From: Phocaeicola faecalis | Lineage (GTDB): Bacteria; Bacteroidota; Bacteroidia; Bacteroidales; Bacteroidaceae | Assembly: GCF_021730445.1 (NCBI RefSeq) | Contig: NZ_JADNRM010000011.1 | Coordinates: 62,360 to 126,359 of the forward strand | Length of the DNA stretch: 64,000 nt | Direction of reading: 5' to 3' | Shown here: one piece after another, positions 1 to 10,600 of the stretch | How positions within the stretch are numbered: the first letter of the stretch is position 1 | Layout of the letters: every line of letters starts with the position of its first letter | Notes under the pieces: generated by a model | Database searches by the model: none | What the model was told of the DNA's origin: nothing | What the model saw: only the letters and a program-made list of their open reading frames with translations | Translations under genes and position numbers: made by a program

Positions 1-1508
1 ACATAATTACTGTCGGCAAGAAAGACATCACGTCCGTCACGATCTTTGGCCATATACTGATACTTACGTTTTTTGAAAGCCTCCAACTCTTCGGCGTCAT
101 CGCTTTCTATCCAGCATGCTTTATAAAGACTGATGGGCTCCCAACGGCATTTTGCATTGTATTCATTTTCCAGACGATACTGAATTACTTCAAACTGCAA
201 CTGCCCTACCGTACCGATAATCTTACGTCCGTTGAACTGATTGACAAACAGCTGAGCCACACCTTCGTCCATTAATTGATCAATACCTTTTGCCAACTGC
301 TTTTGTTTCATCGGATCAGCATTCTCGATATATTTGAACATTTCAGGAGAGAAACTGGGAATACCCCGGAAATGTAATTTCTCGCCTTCGGTCAATGTAT
401 CGCCAATCTTAAAGGTACCATTGTCTGGCAAACCAATGATATCGCCTGCCCATGCCTCATCGACAGTAGTCTTGCGCTGTGCCATGAACTGTGTCGGCGA
501 AGAAAAGCGCATCGTCTTGTCATGCCGCACATGATAATAAGGTGTATTACGAGAGAACTTTCCCGAACACACTTTACAGAAAGCAATACAAGAACGATGA
601 TTAGGGTCAATATTGGCCGTGATTTTGAATACAAATCCGGTAAACTTTGATTCATCCGGCTCCACTTCACGTTCTTCCGTTTTGGTAGGGCGCGGACTTG
701 GAGCAATCTCCACAAAACAGTCAAGCAACTCCTGCACACCAAAGTTATTCAATGCCGAGCCAAAGAACACCGGAGCCAACTCTCCTTTTAGATAGCTCTC
801 TACCTTAAACTCGGGATAAACACCATCGATAAGCTCAAGCTCATTGCGGAGCTTCTCTGCCAAAGGGGATCCAATCTGATTGTCAAGTTCTTCGGTATTA
901 ATATCTACTTCCACCTTTTCCGTAACAACTTGTTTGGAAGGCTGGAAAAGATTCAGTTTTTGTTCATAAATATTATATACGCCTTTAAAACGAGGACCGC
1001 TTTCAATAGGCCATGTCAAAGGACGAACACTAATGGCAAGTTCTTCTTCCAACTCATCCAACAAATCGAACGGGTCTTTAGCTTCACGGTCCATCTTATT
1101 GACAAATATAATAACAGGAGTATTACGCATACGGCATACTTCCATCAGTTTACGCGTCTGCGTTTCCACACCTTTCGCACCGTCCACCACGATAATTACA
1201 CTATCCACAGCCGTCAGAGTACGATAAGTATCTTCGGCAAAATCCTGGTGTCCCGGAGTATCGAGAATATTGATTTTATAATCATGATAATCAAACTCCA
1301 TCACAGAAGTGGTAACAGAGATACCACGCTGTTTTTCAATATCCATCCAGTCGGATGTTGCAGTTTTCTTAATCTTATTGCTCTTTACGGCTCCGGCCAC
1401 TTGAATCTGTCCACCGAAAAGCAACAACTTCTCTGTTAATGATGTTTTACCGGCATCCGGATGTGCGATAATCGCAAACGTTCGTCTTCTTTCTATTTCG
1501 TTGTTCAT
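1..1508 (-). CDS. prfC: Peptide chain release factor 3 (3' end beyond window)
   Basis: This is the translational GTPase that recycles RF1/RF2 from the ribosome after peptide release. Reading in from the ATG at 1508, the G-domain motifs are visible in order: a P-loop AHPDAGKTS near residue 15, the switch I segment RGISVTTS, the G3 motif DTPGHQDF and the G4 motif NKMD. The RF3-type C-terminal domains follow. About 502 codons lie in the window. The family is usually about 525 residues, so only some 20-25 residues are missing past the window start. The start is 6 nt below the rfbD stop, so the gene is probably the last of a DUF4924-rfbD-prfC operon. EF-G is excluded by the RF3-specific N-terminus ([18 protein letters not shown]) and the length. 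Confidence 0.95.
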   Translation of the reverse strand, partial: MNNEIERRRTFAIIAHPDAGKTSLTEKLLLFGGQIQVAGAVKSNKIKKTATSDWMDIEKQRGISVTTSVMEFDYHDYKINILDTPGHQDFAEDTYRTLTAVDSVIIVVDGAKGVETQTRKLMEVCRMRNTPVIIFVNKMDREAKDPFDLLDELEEELAISVRPLTWPIESGPRFKGVYNIYEQKLNLFQPSKQVVTEKVEVDINTEELDNQIGSPLAEKLRNELELIDGVYPEFKVESYLKGELAPVFFGSALNNFGVQELLDCFVEIAPSPRPTKTEEREVEPDESKFTGFVFKITANIDPNHRSCIAFCKVCSGKFSRNTPYYHVRHDKTMRFSSPTQFMAQRKTTVDEAWAGDIIGLPDNGTFKIGDTLTEGEKLHFRGIPSFSPEMFKYIENADPMKQKQLAKGIDQLMDEGVAQLFVNQFNGRKIIGTVGQLQFEVIQYRLENEYNAKCRWEPISLYKACWIESDDAEELEAFKKRKYQYMAKDRDGRDVFLADSNY

Positions 1509-1514
1509 ATATCA

Positions 1515-2372
1515 TTATGCATTTAATTCCTTGATACACTGTTCCAGGCTCTCTTCCCAATGAGGTATCTCGATGCCATACGTGTGTTTTATCTTTGTCT
1601 TATCCAATACAGAGTAGTGAGGCCGGGGAGCTTTTGCCGGGTATTCATCTGTGTGCAAAGGATTTACCCTGCAATTGCCAATACCGGCTATACGGTGAAT
1701 GGACTTGGTAAAATCATACCAGGAACAGACTCCTTCATTACTGAAATGATAGATGCCGGAAACGATGCCCTTACGGATAGCTGCAAAAATAGCAGACGCC
1801 AGGTCGCGAGCATAAGTCGGTGTGCCTATTTGGTCGAAAATGACTCCCAATGACTCCCTTTCCTTACCTAAACGAATCATGGTTTTCACAAAATTATTGC
1901 CAAATGTAGAGTATAGCCATGCCGTCCGAATAACCATCGCCCTACTGCAATATTCCAAAGCCTTCTTTTCACCGGCCAATTTAGTAATGCCATATACAGA
2001 ATTAGGACAAGTCGGTTCGGTTTCTCTATAGGGCACATGATTGGTTCCGTCAAACACATAATCTGTAGAAATTTGAATGAATTCCGCCTGATTCTCCTCT
2101 GCTGCCTTTGCTAAATAACCGACTGCCTCACTATTTAGTTTGGCACATAACTCCTGATTATCTTCCGCCTTGTCCACGGCCGTATAAGCAGCACAATTCA
2201 CAATGACATTGATAGCATTCTCCTTAACGAAAGCCATTACAGCTTCTTCATTACAAATATCCAGTTCGGCTACATCCGTAAAAAAGTAGTTATATTCTTT
2301 GTTTTCAAGCGAAAGCACACGCATTTCGTTTCCTAATTGGCCGTTAGCACCGGTCACCAATATATTCTTCAT
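1515..2372 (-). CDS. rfbD: dTDP-4-dehydrorhamnose reductase
   Basis: This 285-aa cytosolic enzyme of the extended SDR family makes dTDP-L-rhamnose from dTDP-4-dehydro-L-rhamnose with NAD(P)H, for surface polysaccharide. The N-terminal Rossmann motif is GANGQLGNE (residues 8-16). A STDYVFDG segment and a YGITKLAGEK segment carry the SDR catalytic Thr/Tyr/Lys. Length is typical. rfbA, rfbB and rfbC are not next to it; it sits between a DUF4924 gene and prfC, 6 nt before prfC. That suggests constitutive expression rather than membership of a capsule locus. Confidence 0.93.
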   Translation of the reverse strand: MKNILVTGANGQLGNEMRVLSLENKEYNYFFTDVAELDICNEEAVMAFVKENAINVIVNCAAYTAVDKAEDNQELCAKLNSEAVGYLAKAAEENQAEFIQISTDYVFDGTNHVPYRETEPTCPNSVYGITKLAGEKKALEYCSRAMVIRTAWLYSTFGNNFVKTMIRLGKERESLGVIFDQIGTPTYARDLASAIFAAIRKGIVSGIYHFSNEGVCSWYDFTKSIHRIAGIGNCRVNPLHTDEYPAKAPRPHYSVLDKTKIKHTYGIEIPHWEESLEQCIKELNA

Positions 2373-2441
2373 TTTCGTTTAAATTAATCTGTCACATCTT
2401 TAATAAGGGAAACACCCTACTGACAAGCAGGAGCAGTTGCG

Positions 2442-2984
2442 CTAGAATTCCAATTCTCCTTTTTTATCCTCTATATAATAGTTGGACAACATAGCAAGCA
2501 AACCGGAAATAGCCTGTTGTGCCTTCTTGGTTTCTTCACTGATTTCTTTCTTTTGCAACTTCAACAATAATATCCCATAAAGTGCCTCAAAACAGGTTTC
2601 CAGTTCGGGTTCCTCCTTATTGGCACCTTTGGCACGGAGTTCCACTATATAGGGCAACGCCTTATAATATGCCGCACTATAATAAGGGAACTTGGAAGAA
2701 CGAAGCAACTGTAGATGCAAATCAGTCAACCAAGTAATAATATTCTTGTTTATCTGTAAATGACCTTTCTCCATCACATTTTCACGACGCATCATTTCAA
2801 TCAGGTCTATATACCATTGTGTCAATTCTACTTTCTGCTCTTCCGTCAGAGGATAAGCTTCCACAATGTTTTTCTTTATCTTCTCTATATCACAGCCGTT
2901 GGCACGTATCATATCTTCCACTTGCCACATATATATAAGGTATTCGGCTATATTATTTTCTTTTAACTGTTTGGAGATAAACAT
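2442..2984 (-). CDS. DUF4924 family protein, function unknown
   Basis: This 180-aa protein has no signal peptide or membrane segment, is rich in Leu, Glu and Lys, and looks all-helical. It opens with a segment ending NIAEYLIYMWQVEDMIRANG and resembles the DUF4924 family of Bacteroidales. No catalytic motif is visible. It precedes rfbD by 69 nt on the same strand, and the LysE-type gene lies 71 nt upstream. I know of no experimentally defined role; the assignment rests on overall resemblance. Confidence 0.75.
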   Translation of the reverse strand: MFISKQLKENNIAEYLIYMWQVEDMIRANGCDIEKIKKNIVEAYPLTEEQKVELTQWYIDLIEMMRRENVMEKGHLQINKNIITWLTDLHLQLLRSSKFPYYSAAYYKALPYIVELRAKGANKEEPELETCFEALYGILLLKLQKKEISEETKKAQQAISGLLAMLSNYYIEDKKGELEF

Positions 2985-3055
2985 TTCTTTATTTTTTAAG
3001 TTACAAATTGAAAATTATAAGGTTCAACGTGCTTCACGCAAGATATGTTTTCCTG

Positions 3056-3715
3056 TCAGTACATCGTTTTTCCTAATATAGTATAAATGAAGCCGACCAC
3101 AGACATCAACATTACTATAACACCGATTACACGGTTCAAAATCCAAATGCCACGCAGATTGAAACGAGTACGTACTTTATTGACAAAATACGTAATACCG
3201 AACCACCACAAAAGTGCTCCTAACACAATGGCCAGATAACCGACCAACTGAAGCCCCAACGGACTACCGGGCATCACAAAAGAGAAGCGGGCAAACAAAC
3301 CGATAAATAAGAAAATAATCAAAGGATTAGAGAATGTCACAAAGAATGCCGTGACAAAATTATGTAGATAACTGCCTGGTGTAGAAGATACAGGACGGAT
3401 AGAATGGACAGGATTGCTACGGAAAGTATAAACACCGAATATTAATAACATAACGCTACCGACAATCTGTAAAAGCACTTGGTTCTTTGCCAGGAATTCA
3501 TCCATGAAACTCATTCCATATCCTGTTATCAGAGCATAGCCTATATCACTCAAGGCTGCCCCCAGCCCGGTAACAAATCCATACCATCGTCCTTTGTTCA
3601 GTGTGCGCTGAATACAAAGTACCCCAACAGGACCCAAGGGCGCAGAAACCACTACGCCAACTATAAGTCCTTTCACCAGCAAATCGAGTATGGTTACTTG
3701 TTCTATCCAATTCAT
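3056..3715 (-). CDS. LysE/RhtB-family translocator
   Basis: This 219-aa inner-membrane protein with about six hydrophobic helices resembles the LysE/RhtB exporters of amino acids and metabolites. The family's N-terminal motif appears as SAPLGPVGVLCIQRTL near residues 25-40, followed by a charged loop and the ALSDIGYAL segment. I chose the ATG at 3715 (MNWIEQ...). The frame extends upstream to about 3802, but that part lacks hydrophobic character and would run through the likely promoter. A CATCTTTG sequence just upstream on this strand is a weak -7 candidate and would give a very short leader. The gene is divergent from purL. The substrate cannot be told from sequence. Confidence 0.85.
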   Translation of the reverse strand: MNWIEQVTILDLLVKGLIVGVVVSAPLGPVGVLCIQRTLNKGRWYGFVTGLGAALSDIGYALITGYGMSFMDEFLAKNQVLLQIVGSVMLLIFGVYTFRSNPVHSIRPVSSTPGSYLHNFVTAFFVTFSNPLIIFLFIGLFARFSFVMPGSPLGLQLVGYLAIVLGALLWWFGITYFVNKVRTRFNLRGIWILNRVIGVIVMLMSVVGFIYTILGKTMY

Positions 3716-3767
3716 GCTGCAAAGATGGTATTTTTTTGCGAAAATACCTATATTTACACACAAAATT

Positions 3768-3799
3768 CTTTCATAGCCCGGCTCTTTTATGTAACTTTG
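3768..3799 (+). promoter_or_regulatory. Bacteroides-type promoter of purL
   Basis: A TTTC at 3768-3771 (-33 element, consensus TTTG) and a TAACTTTG at 3792-3799 (-7 element, consensus TAnnTTTG) are separated by 20 nt. This would start transcription near 3805 and leave a leader of about 60 nt before the purL ATG. Confidence 0.6.
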
Positions 3800-3866
3800 C
3801 ACCTTATTAATAGACTCTTGATATTACAACCTAGTTTTCAATTAACAAAACAACTATAAAAGTGCT

Positions 3867-6800
3867 ATGATTCTATTTTTCAGAACACCCACTAAAAGTG
3901 TAATAGCAACAGAAGTCAATCATGAACTGGCTTCTGAAGATATTCAAAAACTGAGTTGGCTTTATGGAGAAGCCACTGTAGAAAACGAAGAGAACCTGAA
4001 AGGTTGCTTCATCGGACCACGTCGGGAAATGATAACTCCTTGGAGTACAAATGCTGTCGAAATTACTCAAAACATGGGTTTGACAGGTGTACAACGCATT
4101 GAGGAATATTTCCCTGTGAAAGATGAAAATGCTGAATACGACCCCATGCTACAACGCATGTATAAAGGATTGAGCCAGGACATTTTCACTGTTAACATCA
4201 CCCCCCAGCCGATTGTTTACATCGAGAATCTGGAAGAATACAATGAGAAAGAAGGCCTTGCACTGTCTCGTGAAGAAATGGACTATTTGCTGAAAGTCGA
4301 AAAAGACTTGGGACGCAAGTTGACCGACTCTGAAGTATTCGGTTTTGCACAGATTAATTCAGAGCATTGCCGTCATAAAATCTTCGGCGGAACATTTGTC
4401 ATTGATGGCGAAGAGATGGAATCGTCTTTATTCCAGATGATTAAAAAGACCACTGCCGAAAATCCCAACAAAATTATCTCTGCCTATAAAGATAATGTGG
4501 CTTTTGCAGAAGGTCCGGTTGTGGAACAATTCTCTCCGGCCGACCATTCTACCTCCGACTATTTCATTATCAAAGACATCAAGACAGTTATCTCACTGAA
4601 GGCTGAAACACATAATTTCCCTACTACCGTAGAACCATTCAACGGTGCATCAACCGGTACCGGAGGTGAAATCCGTGACCGTATGGGTGGTGGTAAAGGT
4701 TCATGGCCCATTGCAGGTACAGCTGTCTATATGACTTCTTATCCTCGTACAGAAGAAGGTCGTGAATGGGAAGACATCCTGCCTGTACGCCAATGGTTGT
4801 ATCAAACCCCCGAACAGATTTTAATCAAGGCTTCCAACGGTGCTTCCGATTTTGGCAACAAGTTCGGTCAACCGCTGATTTGCGGTTCTGTATTAACTTT
4901 CGAACATCAGGAAAACGGTGAAAAGTACGCATACGACAAAGTTATCATGCTGGCCGGCGGTGTGGGTTACGGTACTCAACGCGACTGTCTGAAAGGTCAT
5001 CCCGAGACAGGAAACAAAATAGTTGTTATGGGTGGTGACAACTATCGAATTGGTTTGGGTGGCGGTTCTGTTTCCTCTGTTGAAACAGGTCGATACTCAT
5101 CGGGAATCGAGCTCAATGCAGTTCAACGTGCCAATGCAGAAATGCAGAAACGTGCTTATAACGTCGTTCGTGCATTGTGTGAAGAAGAAAATAACCCAAT
5201 TGTTTCTATCCACGACCATGGTTCGGCAGGTCACGTAAACTGTTTGTCTGAGTTAGTAGAAGAAAACGGTGGCCTAATCCACATGGATAAACTGCCTATC
5301 GGTGACAAGACCTTATCTGCCAAAGAAATCATAGCCAATGAATCTCAGGAACGTATGGGATTGCTGATTGATGAATCGGCTATCGAACACGTGCAAAAGA
5401 TAGCCGACCGCGAACGCGCTCCGATGTATACGGTAGGTGAAACTACCGGTGATGCCCGTTTTGCCTTTGAACAAGCCGATGGTGTTCGTCCATTTGATTT
5501 GGCAGTAGATCAAATGTTCGGTTCTTCTCCGAAAACTTATATGATTGACAAGACCGTAGAACGTCATTATGAAAATGTAACTTACGAAACTTCAAAATTA
5601 AACGAATATATCCGCCGTGTACTTCAGCTGGAAGCAGTTGCCTGCAAAGATTGGTTAACCAACAAAGTAGACCGTTCGGTAACAGGTAAGATTGCCCGCC
5701 AGCAGTGTCAGGGCGAAATCCAGCTGCCGCTGAGCGACTGTGGTGTCGTTGCTCTTGATTATCGAGGAGAAAAAGGTATTGCCACCTCTTTAGGACATGC
5801 TCCGCAAGCAGCTTTGGCTAATCCGGCAGCAGGCTCTGTATTATCAGTCGCCGAAGCATTAACCAATCTTGTTTGGGCTCCGATGGCAGAAGGGATGGAT
5901 AGCATTTCGCTGTCTGCCAACTGGATGTGGCCGTGCCGTGCACAGGAAGGTGAAGACGCGCGTCTTTATACGGCTGTCAAGGCATTATCTGATTTCTGCT
6001 GCGCACTGCAAATCAATGTACCGACCGGCAAGGACTCCCTGTCTATGACTCAGAAGTATCCAAACGGAGAAAAAATCATCAGCCCGGGAACTGTAATCGT
6101 TTCAGCCGGCGGTGAAGTTTCCGATGTGAAGAAAGTTGTTTCTCCTGTATTGATAAATGATGCCAAGAGCACCATTTATCATATCGACTTCAGTTTTGAC
6201 AAGTTGCGTTTGGGCGGTTCTGCTTTCGCACAGTCTTTAAATAAAGTAGGAGATGATGTTCCGACAGTTCAAAATCCCGAATATTTCCGCGACGCTTTCC
6301 TTGCGATACAAGAACTTATCAACAAGGGCTTGATTATGGCAGGTCATGATATCTCAGCCGGTGGTCTCATCACAACACTGCTCGAAATGTGCTTCTCAAA
6401 CATGGAAGGCGGTATGGAAATCAGCCTTGACAAAATAAAGGAAGACGATATTATTAAGATTCTGTTTGCCGAAAATCCGGGTATTGTCATTCAAGTGAAA
6501 GATAAAGACAAAGCTGAAGTTAAGAAGATATTGGAAGATGCCGGTATTGGCTACGTGAAGTTGGGTACACCGACAGACGAACGCCACATTCTCGTAACAA
6601 AAGGAGATGCTACCTACCAATTCGGCATTGACTATCTGCGTGATGTTTGGTATTCTACTTCTTATTTACTTGACCGCAAACAAAGTATGAATGGTTGTGC
6701 CAAAAAGCGCTTTGAGAATTACAAAGAACAACCGTTGGAATTTGTATTCGATAAATCATTCACTGGAAAACTTTCACAATACGGAATCACTCCAGAGCGT

Positions 6801-7568
6801 CGTACTCCGACCGGCATCAAGGCTGCCATCATTCGTGAAAAAGGTACCAATGGCGAACGCGAAATGGCATATATGCTCTACTTGGCAGGATTCGACGTGA
6901 AAGATGTCACAATGACCGACTTGGTAAGCGGACGCGAAACACTGGAAGATATCAATATGATTGTATTCTGTGGAGGATTCTCCAACTCTGACGTTTTGGG
7001 TTCTGCAAAAGGATGGGCAGGTGCATTCCTATTCAACCCGAAAGCCAAAGCAGCATTGGATAATTTCTATGCACGCAAAGATACCTTGTCACTGGGCGTA
7101 TGTAACGGTTGCCAGTTAATGATTGAATTAGGATTGATTAATCCTGAGCATAACAAAAAAGCCAAAATGCTGCACAATGAATCACATAAATTTGAATCTA
7201 AGTTTGTTGGTGTAACAGTCCCGATGAACAGAAGTGTTATGTTCGGCTCATTAAGCGGCAGCAAGCTAGGTATTTGGGTAGCACATGGAGAAGGCAAATT
7301 CTCATTACCTTATGAAGAGGATAAATACAATGTGGTATTGAAATACTCATACGACGAATATCCCGGTAATCCGAACGGTTCAGACTATGGCGTAGCCGGA
7401 TTAGCAAGTGCAGATGGACGCCATTTGGCAATGATGCCGCATTTGGAACGTTCTTGTTTCCCATGGCAGAACGCTTACTATCCTTCTGATAGAATAAACA
7501 ATGACCAAGTAACGCCATGGATTGAAGCATTTGTCAACGCAAGAAAATGGGTTGAAATGAACAAATAA
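3867..7568 (+). CDS. purL: Phosphoribosylformylglycinamidine synthase (large single-chain form)
   Basis: This 1233-aa enzyme carries out the fourth step of purine synthesis, the ATP- and glutamine-dependent conversion of FGAR to FGAM. Two AIRS-like synthase halves are visible: KAETHNFPTTVEPFNGA in the first, and HDHGSAGH/HDISAGG-type segments. The C-terminal class I glutaminase has its Cys at about 1079 in GVCNGCQ and its His/Glu at about 1192/1194 in PHLERS. It is slightly shorter than the E. coli protein (about 1295 aa) but colinear. It is monocistronic, with its own promoter and a terminator 24 nt downstream. Confidence 0.98.
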   Translation: MILFFRTPTKSVIATEVNHELASEDIQKLSWLYGEATVENEENLKGCFIGPRREMITPWSTNAVEITQNMGLTGVQRIEEYFPVKDENAEYDPMLQRMYKGLSQDIFTVNITPQPIVYIENLEEYNEKEGLALSREEMDYLLKVEKDLGRKLTDSEVFGFAQINSEHCRHKIFGGTFVIDGEEMESSLFQMIKKTTAENPNKIISAYKDNVAFAEGPVVEQFSPADHSTSDYFIIKDIKTVISLKAETHNFPTTVEPFNGASTGTGGEIRDRMGGGKGSWPIAGTAVYMTSYPRTEEGREWEDILPVRQWLYQTPEQILIKASNGASDFGNKFGQPLICGSVLTFEHQENGEKYAYDKVIMLAGGVGYGTQRDCLKGHPETGNKIVVMGGDNYRIGLGGGSVSSVETGRYSSGIELNAVQRANAEMQKRAYNVVRALCEEENNPIVSIHDHGSAGHVNCLSELVEENGGLIHMDKLPIGDKTLSAKEIIANESQERMGLLIDESAIEHVQKIADRERAPMYTVGETTGDARFAFEQADGVRPFDLAVDQMFGSSPKTYMIDKTVERHYENVTYETSKLNEYIRRVLQLEAVACKDWLTNKVDRSVTGKIARQQCQGEIQLPLSDCGVVALDYRGEKGIATSLGHAPQAALANPAAGSVLSVAEALTNLVWAPMAEGMDSISLSANWMWPCRAQEGEDARLYTAVKALSDFCCALQINVPTGKDSLSMTQKYPNGEKIISPGTVIVSAGGEVSDVKKVVSPVLINDAKSTIYHIDFSFDKLRLGGSAFAQSLNKVGDDVPTVQNPEYFRDAFLAIQELINKGLIMAGHDISAGGLITTLLEMCFSNMEGGMEISLDKIKEDDIIKILFAENPGIVIQVKDKDKAEVKKILEDAGIGYVKLGTPTDERHILVTKGDATYQFGIDYLRDVWYSTSYLLDRKQSMNGCAKKRFENYKEQPLEFVFDKSFTGKLSQYGITPERRTPTGIKAAIIREKGTNGEREMAYMLYLAGFDVKDVTMTDLVSGRETLEDINMIVFCGGFSNSDVLGSAKGWAGAFLFNPKAKAALDNFYARKDTLSLGVCNGCQLMIELGLINPEHNKKAKMLHNESHKFESKFVGVTVPMNRSVMFGSLSGSKLGIWVAHGEGKFSLPYEEDKYNVVLKYSYDEYPGNPNGSDYGVAGLASADGRHLAMMPHLERSCFPWQNAYYPSDRINNDQVTPWIEAFVNARKWVEMNK

Positions 7569-7591
7569 TAAAACAATTTGTTATATTTACT

Positions 7592-7628
7592 AAAAAAGCG
7601 GTATATCATACTGATTGCCGCTTTTTTT
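7592..7628 (+). terminator. Rho-independent terminator of purL
   Basis: The arms AAAAAAGCGG (7592-7601) and CCGCTTTTTTT (7618-7628) form a stem with a 16-nt loop and a T run, placed directly after purL. Confidence 0.8.
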
Positions 7629-7698
7629 GCATATAATAGATTTTGAAATGACAAGAAAATTTGCGAGCTTTGTGAGGTTTTCGCGTCTAAATACCATT

Positions 7699-10600
7699 AT
7701 GAAAAGGACTCTTTTACTTATATATTTTGCGATTACTTTTATAACATCTGTCTCTGCCCAACTTTATCAGTATCTAGATACTAACGATGGTTTGAGCAGT
7801 CGTAGAGTCCTGTCCATACAAAAAGACAACAAAGGATATATGTGGTTCCTCACCCATGAAGGAATTGACAGATACAATGGCAAGCAATATGTTCATTATG
7901 ACTTATCGGTAGACGGACACCCCAACATGAAATCCTTTCCCAACCTGAATACTCTGGAAATAGATACAACAGGTGTCATTTGGGAAATAGGAAAGAATGG
8001 ATATATTTTTAAATACAACTCGCTACAAGACAAATACGAACTAGCCTGCAATTTTGCCAGCAAAGATAAAAGTAACAGTGGACTTCCACTCACTAGCACT
8101 TATTTGGACAATAAAAACAATATCTGGCTTTGTACCAAAGAGAAGCAATATATTTTTAACATCAACCAGGAAAAGCTGATCCATCTGACCAGTTCTATCC
8201 AGGAAGAAATCACCTGCATCACAGAAGCCGGAGACAATCAATATTTTTTAGGAACAAATCATAATGTATTTTGCGTTAAACTAATTAACAATCACCAACT
8301 ACAGATACAAAGACATCCCCAATTGGAACAATTTCAGGTTGTCACCTATCTGTATTTCCACAAAAACACTCAAACTCTAATCATAGGAACACTGAGAGAC
8401 GGTATATATCTATATAATATCAATACTCAACAATTAATGGATGTCCCCACAAAATTGTTGGACATTACAGTCAATACAATCATAGCCAATCCTAAGAAAA
8501 TAGACGAAGTCCTGATAGCGACCAATGGAACCGGTGTTTATAAACTCAATTTGTTCACCCGTGAATTATCCCCTTTTCTGATTGCCGACCACAACCATTC
8601 AAATAAAATGAATGGGAATATCGTGAATGACATATTCATTGATAAAGATGACAAATTATGGATGGCCATTTATCCTGTCGGAATTACTTTATTCTCGAAT
8701 AAATATCCCGGATATAAATGGATACAACATTCTTATGATAATCCAAACTCACTAATAGATAATCAAGTAAACTCCATTCTGGAAGATTCAGAAGGCGATA
8801 TTTGGTATGCGACAAGTAATGGCATCTGTTTCTACAATTCTAAGAACAAACAGTGGAAGTGCCTACTATCCACTTATCAAAATGACACACAAAACCAGAA
8901 CCATGTCTTTATCTCCATGTGCGAAACAGTCCCTGGCACCATATTGGTAGGAGGATATATGTCGGGAATGTATCAAATCAATAAAAAAGATATGGTACCC
9001 AAATATTTTTCTCAGCATTCCACGTTGGGATGGACTACTATTCGTCCTGATAAATACATACGTTGCATCTACAAAGACAATGATGGAATCATTTGGGCAG
9101 GCGGCTATTATAACCTAAAGAGCTATAATATGCAAACGAAAGAAATACAGTGTTACAGCATGGATTTCCCAGTTACCTGTATCAAAAATAAAGACCGACA
9201 CAACTTATGGATAGGTACCATCAACGGATTATACCAATTCAACAAACGAAACCAAACACTGAAACCGGTCAATCTGGATTCAGAAATCGGATGTATCAAT
9301 ACTCTTTATCAAGATACCGTTGCTCATATTACCTATATTGGTACTCATGGTTCGGGCATGTGGGTATATAATAATAACACCGACAAAGTCGTGCGTTATC
9401 ACATGAAAAACTCAGCATTGATTTCCAACAATATCTATTGCATTCTACCGGCTTTGGGAACAGATCTGATTATCAGTACAGAAAATGAGCTCACCCGTTT
9501 CAAAGTAAAGGAAAGAATATTCTCTAATTGGACAAAAGAACAAGGATTGATGGCTGTGAACTTCAACCCTTCAGCAGGTGTACACACCCAATCAGGACAT
9601 TTCATATTCGGCACAGGGAACGGAGCCATTGAAATAGCAGACACCGTAAGCCTGCCAAATCGTTTCAAGTCTAAAATGATATTCAGTGACTTTAGCATCT
9701 TATATCAAAAGGTTTTCCCCGGCGAAAAGGATTCTCCTTTAACCCAAGGAATAGACGATACGGAGCACATTACTTTAGATTATAGCCAAAATATATTCTC
9801 TTTGAATGTATCTTCCATTAATTACGACAACCCGTCTAATATTCTATACACTTGGAAGCTAGAAGGATTTTATGATGAATGGACAACGCCCACGGCAGAC
9901 AATCTGATACGTTATACCAACATCAATCCCGGAAATTACAAACTGAGAGTGAGAGCCATTCTGATGGATGATGAACATGTATTAGAAGAAAGAGCAATAA
10001 AAATAACCATAACGCCGCCTTTCTGGGCAACTTTTTGGGCCGGCATTATTTACCTCGTTATCATTATATTGGTAACAGTAAGCATTTTACGTTTCTTATG
10101 GTTAAGAAAAGACAGGAATAATTCTAAAGAGAAAATTCAATTCTTTATCAATACCGCCCATGACATACGTACACCGCTGACACTAATAAAAGCGCCGTTG
10201 GGAGAAATCCTGAAGAATGAACAACTGACAGAACAGGGTAAGATTAATGTTAACCTTGCCATTCAGAATACAGACAACTTGTCCGAGTTGGCCAGTAATC
10301 TGATTAATTTCGAAAAAGAAGAACTTTATACATCCAACGTTTATGTATCCAGATATGAATTGAATTCATATATCAAGTCTTATCTGAAGCAATTCAACCT
10401 ATACGCTGAGAAAAAACAAATCAAAATTCATTTTGAATCCAATTTTACTTCTCAGGAGGTATGGCTGGATAAAAACAAAATGGATTCCATCATCAGAAAC
10501 CTGATGACTAATGCGCTGAAATACACTCAACAGGGAGGAAATATCAAAGTCCAGACTTCTAAAAGCAAGAGCCATTGGTTTCTGCTTATCACTGATACCG

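Noticed and set aside
930..1439. A 169-codon plus-strand frame
   Set aside because: It is the antisense shadow of the release factor 3 gene, whose GTPase motifs are unmistakable.
1515..2372. rfbD as part of a capsule or O-antigen locus
   Set aside because: No glycosyltransferase, flippase or other dTDP-rhamnose gene lies next to it; the neighbours are DUF4924 and prfC.
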